DNA of 64,000 nt, taken from assembly GCF_008642355.1 (NCBI RefSeq), contig NZ_CP029193.1:3558001-3622000 (forward strand), written 5' to 3'. Within the stretch, counting starts at the first letter, position 1, and each line of letters begins with the position of its first letter. Both the position numbers and the translations under genes were made by a program. The DNA comes from Streptomyces venezuelae (lineage in GTDB: Bacteria > Actinomycetota > Actinomycetes > Streptomycetales > Streptomycetaceae). Of the stretch, positions 35,324 through 43,306 are shown one piece after another. A model generated the notes under the pieces. It ran no database searches, was not told the origin of the DNA, and saw only the letters and a program-made list of their open reading frames with translations.

Positions 35324-36373
35324 TCAGAACGTCAGAACCCCCCGCGCCACCCTCCCCGCCTCCGCGTCCGCAACCGCCGCCGCGAAGTCCTCCACCGGAT
35401 ACGTCGCCGTCACCAGCTCGTCCAGGAGCAGGTGACCCGCCCGGTACAGGTCCGCGTACAGCGCAAAGTCCCGCTGCGGGCGCGAACTCCCGTACCGGCA
35501 GCCCAGGATCGACTTGTCCAGGAACATCGACGCGACCACGAACGACGCCTCGTCCTTCGCCCCCGGCATCCCCAGCAGCACGGCCTGACCGTGCCGGTCC
35601 AGGAGGTCCACCGCCTCCCGCACGAGCTCGACCCGCCCCACGCACTCGAAGGCGTGGTCCGCTCCGTGGGGCAGCACCTCCCGCGCCCCCTCCGTCGACC
35701 CGAAGAAGTGTGTCGCACCGAAGCGCCGCGCCACCGCCTCCTTCTCCGGGTTCGCGTCGACCGCGACGATCACTCCTGCCCCCGCGATCCGCGCCCCTTG
35801 CAGCACGTTGAGCCCGATCCCACCCGTACCGATCACCACCACCGAGTCGCCCCGGTCGACCTTCGCGCGGTTCAGTGCGGCGCCCACCCCCGTCACCACG
35901 GCGCACCCGATCAGTGCCGCGGACGTCAGCGGAATGTCGTCGGCGATCTTCACCGCCTGCACGCCCTTCACGATCGTGCGTTCCGCGAAGGAGGAGTTCG
36001 CCGCGAACTGGTACACCGGCTTGCCGCCCCGCGCGAACGGCTGATCAGGCGCCCCGATGGCCTTCCGGCACATGGTCGGCCGCCCTCGATGGCACTCGCC
36101 GCACGCGCCACAGTTCGCGATCGTGGACAGCGCCACGTGGTCCCCGGGGGCCACGTGCACCACCCCCGCCCCCACCGCCTCGACGACCCCCGCGCCCTCG
36201 TGTCCGAGCACCACCGGCGGCGGAAACGGAATGGTCCCGTCGATCACCGACAGGTCGCTGTGGCACAGCCCCGCCGCCGCCACCGCGACCAGCACCTCGC
36301 CCGGCCCCGGAGCCCGTATCTCCAGGTCGTCGACGACCTCGGCCCGCGCCCCGTCGAAGACAACGCCCCTCAT
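35324..36373 (-). CDS. Zinc-dependent alcohol dehydrogenase (MDR superfamily)
   Basis: This 349-residue enzyme has catalytic-zinc ligands Cys37 (GLCHSD) and His58-Glu59 (GHEGAG), a structural-zinc set C88-x2-C91-x2-C94-x7-C102, and the NAD motif GTGGIGLN. It resembles the class of Zn alcohol dehydrogenases with a Rxyl/NDMA-like sequence that oxidise hydroxyl intermediates. ATG 36373 follows GAGGGG, 10 nt after the acyl-CoA dehydrogenase stop. It is the third gene of an operon SDR - acyl-CoA dehydrogenase - ADH headed by the operator at 38685. Confidence 0.9.
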   Translation of the reverse strand: MRGVVFDGARAEVVDDLEIRAPGPGEVLVAVAAAGLCHSDLSVIDGTIPFPPPVVLGHEGAGVVEAVGAGVVHVAPGDHVALSTIANCGACGECHRGRPTMCRKAIGAPDQPFARGGKPVYQFAANSSFAERTIVKGVQAVKIADDIPLTSAALIGCAVVTGVGAALNRAKVDRGDSVVVIGTGGIGLNVLQGARIAGAGVIVAVDANPEKEAVARRFGATHFFGSTEGAREVLPHGADHAFECVGRVELVREAVDLLDRHGQAVLLGMPGAKDEASFVVASMFLDKSILGCRYGSSRPQRDFALYADLYRAGHLLLDELVTATYPVEDFAAAVADAEAGRVARGVLTF

Positions 36374-36383
36374 CCCGCACCCC

Positions 36384-37706
36384 TCACCGAGGCCCCCTGG
36401 CCTCTCTCGGCAGACCGAGCACCCGCTCGGCGATGATGTTCCGCTGCACCTCGTCCGAGCCGCCGTAGACGGTGTCGGCGCGGCTGAACAGGAACAGCCG
36501 CTGCAGAGGGTCGAGTTCGTAGGGCGCGTCCGCGCACCAGTCCTGCGGGCCCACCGCCGCCGACGGCCCCCGCACCGCCATCCCCAGCTCACCGAGCCGC
36601 TGGTGCCACCGCCCCCACAGCAACTTGGCCACACTGGGCGAGCCGACCCCGGTCCCGGAACCGGCGGCCCCGCCCCCGTCCGCCCCCGAACCCGCACTCC
36701 CCAGCGTCCGCAACGCGTTCCACCGCATCACCCGCAGCTCCGCCCACTGCCGCACCAGCCGGTCCCGCACCACCGGATCGTCGACCGCCCCGCCGGCCAC
36801 GGCCTCCCGTACGACCGCCGCCAGCTCCTCCGCGAAGCCGATCTGCTGCACCAGCGTGGACACGCCCCGCTCGAAGCCGAGGAGCCCCATGGCGACCCGC
36901 CACCCGTTGCCGACGCCGCCCACCACATGGGCCGCACGCGCGCGTGCGCCGTCGAAGAAGACCTCGTTGAACTCACTCGTCCCGGTCAGCTGCCGGATGG
37001 GCCGGACGTCGATCCGCCCCGGCTGGTCCATGGGCACGAGCAGGAACGACAGCCCTTCGTGAGGCCGCGCCCCGTTTCCGCTTTCGCTGCCCCGCCCACT
37101 CCCGTCACCGCCCGTCCGCGCCAGCACGAAGCACCAGTCCGCCTCCTGCGCCAGCGACGTCCAGATCTTCTGCCCCGTCACCCGGAAGTCGCCCGCCCCG
37201 TCCCGCTCCGCCCGCGTCCGCACGCCCGCCAGGTCGGACCCGGCACCGGGCTCGCTGTATCCCTGGCACCACAGCGTCTCGCCCCGCGCGATCGGCGGCA
37301 GGAACTCGTCCCGCTGTTCCCGGCTCCCGTACGCGAGGAGCGTCGGCGCGAGCAGGTTCTCGCCGATGTGCCCGTACCGCCCGGGTGCCCGCACGCGCGC
37401 GTACTCCTCGGCCCAGACCACCTGCTGGGTCAGCGTGGCCCGCCGGTTCCCGTACACGCCCGGCCCCGTGCCCGCACCCTCACCGGCGCCCGCACCCGAG
37501 TCCGTCCCCGTGTCCCAGCCGAGCCCGATCCACCCCCCGCGCCCCAACTCCCGTTCCCACGCCCGCCGCAGCGCACCCCCCTCGTGCTCGCTCCCCGGCC
37601 CGCCCCGCCCCACCGCCGCGGTGAACTCCCCGGTGAGGTGCTCCGCGAGCCACGCCCGCGCCTCCGCACGGAACGCCTCGTCCTCGTCCCCGAACCCGAA
37701 CTCCAT
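36384..37706 (-). CDS. Acyl-CoA dehydrogenase with glycine-rich inserts
   Basis: This 440-residue FadE-type dehydrogenase has WCQGYSEPGAGSDLAGVRTRA, GQKIWTSLAQEADW, and C-terminal YGGSDEVQRNIIAERVLGLPRE. Three Gly/Ser/Thr-rich low-complexity inserts stand out: about residues 65-85 (DTGTDSGAGAGEGAGTGPG), about 200-213 (GDGSGRGSESGNG) and about 340-360 (GSAGSGADGGGAAGSG). They fall between conserved blocks and presumably form flexible surface loops. ATG 37706 is the start by homology. It is the middle gene of the operon, 44 bp after the SDR gene. Confidence 0.87.
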   Translation of the reverse strand: MEFGFGDEDEAFRAEARAWLAEHLTGEFTAAVGRGGPGSEHEGGALRRAWERELGRGGWIGLGWDTGTDSGAGAGEGAGTGPGVYGNRRATLTQQVVWAEEYARVRAPGRYGHIGENLLAPTLLAYGSREQRDEFLPPIARGETLWCQGYSEPGAGSDLAGVRTRAERDGAGDFRVTGQKIWTSLAQEADWCFVLARTGGDGSGRGSESGNGARPHEGLSFLLVPMDQPGRIDVRPIRQLTGTSEFNEVFFDGARARAAHVVGGVGNGWRVAMGLLGFERGVSTLVQQIGFAEELAAVVREAVAGGAVDDPVVRDRLVRQWAELRVMRWNALRTLGSAGSGADGGGAAGSGTGVGSPSVAKLLWGRWHQRLGELGMAVRGPSAAVGPQDWCADAPYELDPLQRLFLFSRADTVYGGSDEVQRNIIAERVLGLPREARGPR

Positions 37707-37750
37707 CAGCCCCCACCACCCTCCCGCCGCCCCGGACCAGTCCACCCTCC

Positions 37751-38662
37751 CTACGCGTTCGGCCGCTCCTTCCCCGCCGCCGCCTTCGCCATCGCCTCCA
37801 GCTGCGCGAGGAGCGGCATCGGGTCGGTGCCGACCGTCCCGGGCAGGAAGTCCGCGATCTTCTCGGGGGTCCAGGCCCCCTCCGCGTACCCCGCACGCAG
37901 CTCGCGCGGCTGCGCCCAGACCGCGATCTTGGGGCCCGCGATCGTGTAGACCTGGCCGGTGATCTTCTCGTCGCGCGCGCGGTCGCTCAGCAGGTACGTG
38001 ACGAGCGCGGCGACGTCCTCGGGCTCGCCGATCTCCTTGAGCTCCATCGGGACGTTCGCCGACATGCGCGTACGGGCGACGGGCGCCACCGCGTTCGCGG
38101 TCACCCCGTACTTGTGCAGCCCCAGCGCCGCGCTCCGCACCAGCGAGATGATCCCGCCCTTCGCCGCGCTGTAGTTGGCCTGCGCGACCGAGCCCTGGTG
38201 GTTGCCGCTGGTGAAGCCGATCAACGTGCCGGAGCCCTGCTTGCGCATCACCGCGGACGCCGCGCGGAACACCGTGAACGTGCCCTTGAGGTGCGTGGCG
38301 ACCACCGGGTCCCACTCCTCCTCGGACATGTTGAACAGCATCCGCTCGCGCAGGATCCCGGCGACGCACACCACTCCGTCCACCCGTCCGTACTCGGCGA
38401 GCGCGACGTCGACGACGCGCTGTCCGCCCGCCATGGTCGAGATGTCGTCCGCGACGGCGACGGCCTCGCCGCCCGCGGCCTGGATCTCCTTGACGACGGC
38501 GTCCGCTATCTCGCTGGCCGGCTCGGCGCCCTCCATGGAGACGCCGTAGTCGTTGACGACGACCTTCGCCCCCTCGGCCGCCGCGGCGAGGGCGACGGCC
38601 CTGCCGATGCCGCGTCCGGCGCCGGTCACGGCGACCACCTTGCCTGCCAAGAAGTTCCCCAC
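37751..38662 (-). CDS. SDR family oxidoreductase (MFE/HSD17B4-like)
   Basis: This 303-residue short-chain dehydrogenase has TGAGRGIG (13-20), VVVNDYG, the variant CVAGIL in place of NNAG, GSGTLIGFTSGN, and Tyr-x3-Lys in ANYSAAKGG. The C-terminal extension after about 255 is longer than in classical SDRs and resembles dehydrogenase domains of peroxisomal-type multifunctional enzymes acting on 3-hydroxyacyl-CoA. ATG 38662 is 22 nt from the operator. It is first gene of the three-gene operon and a good candidate for the beta-hydroxyacyl-CoA dehydrogenase step. Confidence 0.88.
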   Translation of the reverse strand: MGNFLAGKVVAVTGAGRGIGRAVALAAAAEGAKVVVNDYGVSMEGAEPASEIADAVVKEIQAAGGEAVAVADDISTMAGGQRVVDVALAEYGRVDGVVCVAGILRERMLFNMSEEEWDPVVATHLKGTFTVFRAASAVMRKQGSGTLIGFTSGNHQGSVAQANYSAAKGGIISLVRSAALGLHKYGVTANAVAPVARTRMSANVPMELKEIGEPEDVAALVTYLLSDRARDEKITGQVYTIAGPKIAVWAQPRELRAGYAEGAWTPEKIADFLPGTVGTDPMPLLAQLEAMAKAAAGKERPNA

Positions 38663-38684
38663 GTCCGGCCCCTTCCCGAGGTTT

Positions 38685-38699
38685 CTGACGGACCGTTAG
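38685..38699. promoter_or_regulatory. Palindromic operator CTGACG-GAC-CGTTAG
   Basis: An 11/12 match in the 89-bp divergent region between the SDR operon and the cyclase gene. A weaker site ending CCGTCAG at 38716 (9/12) lies beside it. Confidence 0.7.
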
Positions 38700-38751
38700 A
38701 TTTTATGACCCGTCAGACACCGGAAGACAACCCCCGCGGAGGACCCAGACC

Positions 38752-39711
38752 ATGCCAGTCCCTCCAGACGCCGACGCCTCGCCCCCGGCCCTCCCTCCCG
38801 AGTTCCACGACATCGCCAAGCGCGTGAACAACTGGGGGCGTTGGGGTGCCGACGACGAGATCGGGACCCTCAACCTCATCACCGACGACGTCGCGCGCGC
38901 CGCGTCCGCCGAGGTCCGCACCGGCCGCCGTGTCCCGCTCGCGCTGCCGCTCAAGGAGGACGGCGTGCAGACCGGCCTGATCCCCGGGCGCGTGAACCCC
39001 CTGCACACCATGGTGCAGATCAACCAGGAGCTGTTCGGGCCCGGCACGGTCGCCACCAGCGACGACGCGGTGACGATGGGGCTGCAGACAGCGACCCACT
39101 GGGACGCCCTCACGCACGCGTCGCACTCGGGAAAGATCTACAACGGCCGGCCCGCGGACAGCATCACCGCCCACGCGGGCGCACGCTTCAGCGGCATCGA
39201 CAAGGCCCGGCACGTCGTCTCACGGGGCGTCCTGCTGGACGTGGCACGCGCCAAAGGGGTCGACCGGCTGCCGGGCGATCACGCCGTCACGCCCGAAGAC
39301 CTGGACGAGGCGGCGGAGTTCGGGCGTGTCGAGGTCCGCACGGGCGACATCGTGCTCGTCCGCACGGGACAGATGCAGGTCTATCTCGCGGGCGACAAAC
39401 ACGCGTACGGGTACCCGTCCCCCGGCCTCTCGGTCCGTACGCCCGAGTGGTTCCACGCGCGGGACGTCGCAGCGGTCGCGAACGACACCCTGACCTTCGA
39501 GATCTTCCCCCCGGAGATCGAGAACCTGTGGCTGCCCGTGCACGCGCTCCACCTCGTCGAGATGGGGATGATCCAGGGCCAGAACTGGGATCTGGAAAAC
39601 TTGTCCACAGCCTGTGCAGAAGTTTCCCGGCACGCGTTCCTGCTGTGCGCGATGCCGGAGCCGTTCACCGGCGGAACGGGCACTCCGGTGGCGCCGGTCG
39701 CGATCCTCTGA
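38752..39711 (+). CDS. Cyclase family protein (kynurenine-formamidase-like metal hydrolase)
   Basis: This 319-residue protein of the cyclase/KynB superfamily has the metal-site motif HWDALTHASH (116-125), with H116, D118, H122 and H125 as likely ligands, and later GDIVLVRTGQMQ and LPVHALHLVEMG. Family members hydrolyse amides or catalyse ring closure in polyketide and aromatic catabolism. ATG 38752 follows GCGGAGGA. The promoter region is shared with the SDR operon and carries the regulon operator, so it is probably co-regulated. Confidence 0.87.
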   Translation: MPVPPDADASPPALPPEFHDIAKRVNNWGRWGADDEIGTLNLITDDVARAASAEVRTGRRVPLALPLKEDGVQTGLIPGRVNPLHTMVQINQELFGPGTVATSDDAVTMGLQTATHWDALTHASHSGKIYNGRPADSITAHAGARFSGIDKARHVVSRGVLLDVARAKGVDRLPGDHAVTPEDLDEAAEFGRVEVRTGDIVLVRTGQMQVYLAGDKHAYGYPSPGLSVRTPEWFHARDVAAVANDTLTFEIFPPEIENLWLPVHALHLVEMGMIQGQNWDLENLSTACAEVSRHAFLLCAMPEPFTGGTGTPVAPVAIL

Positions 39712-40033
39712 TGTTCCCCCGCGGAACCACGGGACCGCGGAAGGCGGCGCGTCGGATGTCGCCCCCGGTACGCCACCGCGCACGCCGCCGACCGGCTTTG
39801 AAGACGACTCACATTGCGCCAAGGACCCGCGGCACTGCGGCTGCCGGCCCTCGACGTCCCCTCACGGCGAATCGCTGCACACAAGCGTGATCAATCGGAC
39901 ACGGCACGTCAACACCGTGTCGGGGATTAATGAACTACGTCCCTTTTGCCCCACCAGCGCACGGGAGCGCGCACAGCAGCACGGGACGGCGCACGCGGGC
40001 TCTCAGGGGCCCGCGCCGGGATCACCGCCGTTG
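39712..40033. other. Intergenic region with a GACACGG/CCGTGTC hairpin
   Basis: There is no gene I can support here. A perfect 7-bp inverted repeat GACACGG (39898-39904) / CCGTGTC (39915-39921) with a 10-nt loop lies in a relatively AT-richer patch ending GGGGATTAATGAACTACG. It may be an operator or a promoter-proximal structure for an unrecognised transcript. Confidence 0.35.
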
Positions 40034-40705
40034 TCACACCGCTTCGTAGGCGATGTCCAGGTCACCGAAGGCCACCCGGCTGCGGACCGCCCTCTCGTAC
40101 GCGGCGCCGTCGCACGCGGTCACCCCGAGGGGTGTCGTCACGTCGCAGGCCATCGGCCCGTGTGCCAGACGTCCGTGCACCGACGGAGTGCAGGCCGCGT
40201 CGTGGGGCCGCACGTCGTAAGGCTGCACGTCGTAGGAGTGCGCGTCGCACGACCGGCCGTCGTGGGTCGTGCCCTCGAACTCCGCCGCCGCGACGCCGGG
40301 CTCGCACCGGTCGACCTCGCACCAGATGCTCTTGCCCGCACCTTCGGGCTGCCAGCCCCAGCGGTCGGCGAGGCCGTCGACCAGCTCCAGGCCGCGGCCG
40401 TTGGTGTCGTCGCCGTCCGCGTGCCGCTGGGCGGGCGGACGGGAGCTCCGGTCGGCCACCTCGACCCTGACCGTCCCGGGGGCGTCGGCGAGGACGCGCG
40501 GGAGCAGCATGCGCAGCACGGCCGGACAGCCGGTGTGCACAACGGCATTGGTGACGAGTTCCGAGATCAGCAGGATCAGCGTCTCGGCGACCGGTTCATC
40601 GGCCTCTATCCCGGAGCCGGCGAGCCGGGACCGCGCCCATCGTCTGGCCCGCCCCACCTCCGCGGGGTCGGCCCCGACCTCCAGCTGAACTTGAAGCACC
40701 TGCAC
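40034..40705 (-). CDS. ATP-binding regulatory protein (HATPase_c, anti-sigma-factor-like)
   Basis: This 223-residue protein has a Bergerat-fold ATPase of the SpoIIAB/RsbW group: N-box LLISELVTNAVVHTG (about 45-60), EVADRSSRPP, and G-box DTNGRGLELVDGLADRWGW (about 99-117). Such proteins are typically anti-sigma factors or partners of PP2C/STAS proteins. The domain ends near residue 135; the C-terminal ~85 residues are unusual and rich in Asp, His, Cys, Tyr and Val (DAHSYDVQPYDVRPHDAAC), encoded by short near-repeats of GCACGTCGTA. It starts at GTG 40705. Confidence 0.83.
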   Translation of the reverse strand: MQVLQVQLEVGADPAEVGRARRWARSRLAGSGIEADEPVAETLILLISELVTNAVVHTGCPAVLRMLLPRVLADAPGTVRVEVADRSSRPPAQRHADGDDTNGRGLELVDGLADRWGWQPEGAGKSIWCEVDRCEPGVAAAEFEGTTHDGRSCDAHSYDVQPYDVRPHDAACTPSVHGRLAHGPMACDVTTPLGVTACDGAAYERAVRSRVAFGDLDIAYEAV

Positions 40706-40859
40706 CGCTCACACCATCCGAACCGGCGGACACATCGCCTCGCGACTCCACAGGGTCACCGAACGTGATCCCCTTGGGAGACAGCATGATTGACGTTCAG
40801 TCACCCCAACAAGCGCTTCGGGCATATTCCAGCGCGAAGGAGTACGCGTACTGCATACT

Positions 40860-41036
40860 GTGCGACGCGCACCGCGGGGGGTCGAACAGGCGGCGGCGGA
40901 GCCCCGCCCTGCGCTGCGAGCGGTGCGCATCGCCGGATCCGGCGCCACCACATGGGCAACACCGGCATGGTTCGGCCTCAGGACCACTCGCATCTCACAC
41001 AAGGTACCCGAGCCGGACACCGACTCCGCGCCGTGA
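40860..41036 (+). CDS. Possible small protein, unrecognised
   Basis: A GTG-initiated frame of 58 codons (VRRAPRGVEQAAAEPRPALR... ending HKVPEPDTDSAP) lies in the 442-bp gap between the ATP-binding protein and an acyl-CoA dehydrogenase. Its composition looks protein-like, with a Trp-rich centre (TTWATPAWFGL). The nearby AAGGAG at about 40837-40842 is too far from the GTG, so the start is doubtful. The rest of the gap shows nothing I can assign. Confidence 0.3.
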   Translation: MRRAPRGVEQAAAEPRPALRAVRIAGSGATTWATPAWFGLRTTRISHKVPEPDTDSAP

Positions 41037-41147
41037 CGAGTCACGCGTAGGACACAACCCGATATCGACGCTGAGTAGTCCCCGTGCGCGTGGCGTCAGG
41101 GAGACGGAACAGCGGGCAAATCGCCAGATATCGGACAGACCAATTTC

Positions 41148-41987
41148 TCAGAGCGCCTCGGCGAGCTCCTCCTCCGCGGCCCGCGCCGACCGGCCGAGCT
41201 CGGCCCGCACCCAGGCCCGCTTGAGGTGCAGGTGGACGTCCGACTCCCAGGTGAATCCCATGCCGCCGTGCACCTGGAGGCAGTCCCGCGCGTTGCGGAC
41301 GGCCGCGTCGTCGGCCAGCAGCTTGGCGGCGGACGCGTCAAGGCGGTCCCCGGTGACGGCCGCCGCGTACACGGCGCTGCGGGCGAGCTCGGCGCGTACG
41401 AGCATCTGTGCGCAGAGGTGCTGCACCGCCTGGAAGGCACCGATCGGCCGCCCGAACTGTTCGCGTCGCCGTGCGTATTGGACGGCCGTCTCGCAGGTGC
41501 GCGCGGCGCTGCCGAGCTGTTCCGCGGCGTAGAGGAGCGCGCCGCGGTCGAGGCTGCCCGCGTCGGGGACGCGGTGCAGCGGCGTCAGCGGGTCGACGGA
41601 ACGGAGAGGGACGGCTCCGGCGGTGTCGCCCTGGACCACGTCCGCCTCCTCCAGCCACGGCACCAGCGTGCCGTCGACGGCGGTCACCACCGTCTCCCCC
41701 GTCGCGGCGCCCGGCACGACGCCCGCCGCCAGGAACGTCGCCACGGCGGGCCCCGGCAACAGGACCCGCCCCGCCTCCTCGAAGACCAACACGGCCTCCG
41801 GCAACCCCAGTCCGACCCCGCCCTCCGCCTCCGGCAGGGCGAGGGCGAAGAGACCCGCGCCCCCGAGCTCGCGCCAGAGAGCGCGGTCGATCCGGTCCGT
41901 GGCGTCCCGCAGCGAGAACCGCCCCTCCAGGAGCTGCCGCATTCCGGCCCGCAACGCCTGCTGGTCGTCGTTGAGTTGGAAATCCAT
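41148..41987 (-). CDS. Acyl-CoA dehydrogenase, short subunit
   Basis: This 279-residue protein is about 100 residues shorter than a standard acyl-CoA dehydrogenase. It contains ALPEAEGGVGLGLPEAVLVFEEAGRVLLPGP, RREQFGRPIGAFQAVQHLCAQML, and QVHGGMGFTWESDVHLHLKRA. Short FadE proteins next to a full-length FadE are known in actinobacterial steroid catabolism, where they form alpha2-beta2 heterotetramers (ChsE-type); the next gene upstream is the likely partner. I start it at ATG 41987; a GTG at 41999 overlapping the partner's stop as GTGA is also possible. Confidence 0.87.
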   Translation of the reverse strand: MDFQLNDDQQALRAGMRQLLEGRFSLRDATDRIDRALWRELGGAGLFALALPEAEGGVGLGLPEAVLVFEEAGRVLLPGPAVATFLAAGVVPGAATGETVVTAVDGTLVPWLEEADVVQGDTAGAVPLRSVDPLTPLHRVPDAGSLDRGALLYAAEQLGSAARTCETAVQYARRREQFGRPIGAFQAVQHLCAQMLVRAELARSAVYAAAVTGDRLDASAAKLLADDAAVRNARDCLQVHGGMGFTWESDVHLHLKRAWVRAELGRSARAAEEELAEAL

Positions 41988-41995
41988 ACGGACCT

Positions 41996-43180
41996 TCACC
42001 GGCCCTTCGGGAGGCCGAGGATGCGCTCGGCCACGATGTTCTGCTGGATCTGCGAGGTGCCCGCGGCGATCGTGTAGGAGAGCGAGGAGAGGCGCTCGAG
42101 CGTCCACGCGTGGGCGAGGTCGAGGGCGCCCGCGCCGAGCACCTCGGCGGCGGCGTCGTACAGCTCCTGCCGCGCGTGCGAGTAGCGCAGCTTGAAGACG
42201 GAGCCGCCCACGCCGGGGACGCCGCCGGTGCGCTGCGCCTCGCTCACGTTCCACTGCGTGAGCCGCCACAGCGCCGAGAACTCGGCGTGCAGCCGCCCGA
42301 GCCTGCGCCGCAGCGCCGGATCGCCCCAGCGGCCGTTCGCGCGGGCCTCGCGGGCCAGCTCGCCGAGGACGCGCCGGCAGGCCACCACCTCTCCCACGAA
42401 CGCGGTGCCCCGCTCGTACGACAGGGTCACCATCGTCACGCGCCACCCGTCGTTCTCCGCGCCGACCCGGTTCGCGACGGGGACGCGCACGTCGTCGAGG
42501 AACACCTCGGCGAACTCCGTGGACCCGGCGAGCGTGCGCAGCGGACGCACGGTGACGCCGGGGGCGTCCATCGGCATCGCGAGCCAGGTGATGCCCCGGT
42601 GCTTCGGCACGTCCTCGCTGACCGGTGTCGTACGGACCAGGAGCTCGCACCAGTCGGCGACCTCCGCGTGGGAGGTCCAGATCTTGGAGCCGTTCACCAC
42701 GTAGTGGTCGCCGTCCCGCCACGCGCGCGTGCGCAGTGACGCGAGGTCGGACCCGGCGTCGGGCTCGCTGAAGCCCTGGCACCACACCTCGTCGCCGCGC
42801 AGGACGGGCGGCAGCCAGCGGTCCCGCTGTTCCGGTGTGCCCTCGGAGGCGATGGTCGGGCCCGCGTGGAGCAGGCCCACGAAATTGGCCCCTACGTAGG
42901 GGGCGCCCGCCTTCTCCGTCTCCTCCAGGAAGATGAGGCGCTGCGTCGGGGAGGCGTCCCAGTGGACCTCTCCGTAGCCCGCGTCGTACAGGAGGCGCTG
43001 CCACGCGGTGTCGTAGGCGCGCCGTCCCGGCCAGTCCTGGGGGGAGGGCCTGGCGGGGAGCTTGGGCAGCACGAGCGAGAGCCAGTCGCGCAGCCCGGCC
43101 CGGAAGGCTTCCTCCTCGTCGGTGTACGTGAGGTCCACGCGGTACGTCCCTCCGGCCTCGGGTGCCGCGGCTGACGGCAT
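41996..43180 (-). CDS. Acyl-CoA dehydrogenase, long subunit
   Basis: This 394-residue FadE-type flavoprotein has VWCQGFSEPDAGSDLASLRTRA, GSKIWTSHAEVADW, and C-terminal SYTIAAGTSQIQQNIVAERILGLPKG. Together with the short subunit it probably forms a heteromeric dehydrogenase. The start ATG 43180 is only 2 nt from the operator CTGATG-CCG-CGTCAG, so a ribosome binding site is absent and leaderless translation is likely. The divergent gene is an AMP-forming acyl-CoA ligase. Confidence 0.88.
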   Translation of the reverse strand: MPSAAAPEAGGTYRVDLTYTDEEEAFRAGLRDWLSLVLPKLPARPSPQDWPGRRAYDTAWQRLLYDAGYGEVHWDASPTQRLIFLEETEKAGAPYVGANFVGLLHAGPTIASEGTPEQRDRWLPPVLRGDEVWCQGFSEPDAGSDLASLRTRAWRDGDHYVVNGSKIWTSHAEVADWCELLVRTTPVSEDVPKHRGITWLAMPMDAPGVTVRPLRTLAGSTEFAEVFLDDVRVPVANRVGAENDGWRVTMVTLSYERGTAFVGEVVACRRVLGELAREARANGRWGDPALRRRLGRLHAEFSALWRLTQWNVSEAQRTGGVPGVGGSVFKLRYSHARQELYDAAAEVLGAGALDLAHAWTLERLSSLSYTIAAGTSQIQQNIVAERILGLPKGR

Positions 43181-43182
43181 AT

Positions 43183-43197
43183 CTGATGCCGCGTCAG
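43183..43197. promoter_or_regulatory. Palindromic operator CTGATG-CCG-CGTCAG
   Basis: An 11/12 match, 2 nt upstream of the start codon of the long acyl-CoA dehydrogenase subunit. Confidence 0.7.
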
Positions 43198-43261
43198 GTC
43201 GCAGGCTAGCCGCGCACCCCTGGACCGACAAGGCGCCGGGGCCTACTCTCTCGGGCACGAA

Positions 43262-43276
43262 CTGACGGTACGTCAG
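43262..43276. promoter_or_regulatory. Palindromic operator CTGACG-GTA-CGTCAG
   Basis: A perfect copy, 30 nt upstream of the acyl-CoA ligase start, in the divergent promoter region. It is the rightmost site I found. Confidence 0.75.
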
Positions 43277-43306
43277 GTCGGTGACGTGGGCCCGGGAGGG
43301 GATCGC

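Noticed and set aside
39220..39884. Minus-strand frames opposite the cyclase 3' region as small genes
   Set aside because: They overlap the confidently coding cyclase, have shadow-like composition and lack ribosome binding sites.
40034..41147. A mobile element boundary, given the gap and odd composition
   Set aside because: No transposase, integrase, terminal inverted repeats or tRNA gene is visible anywhere in the window.
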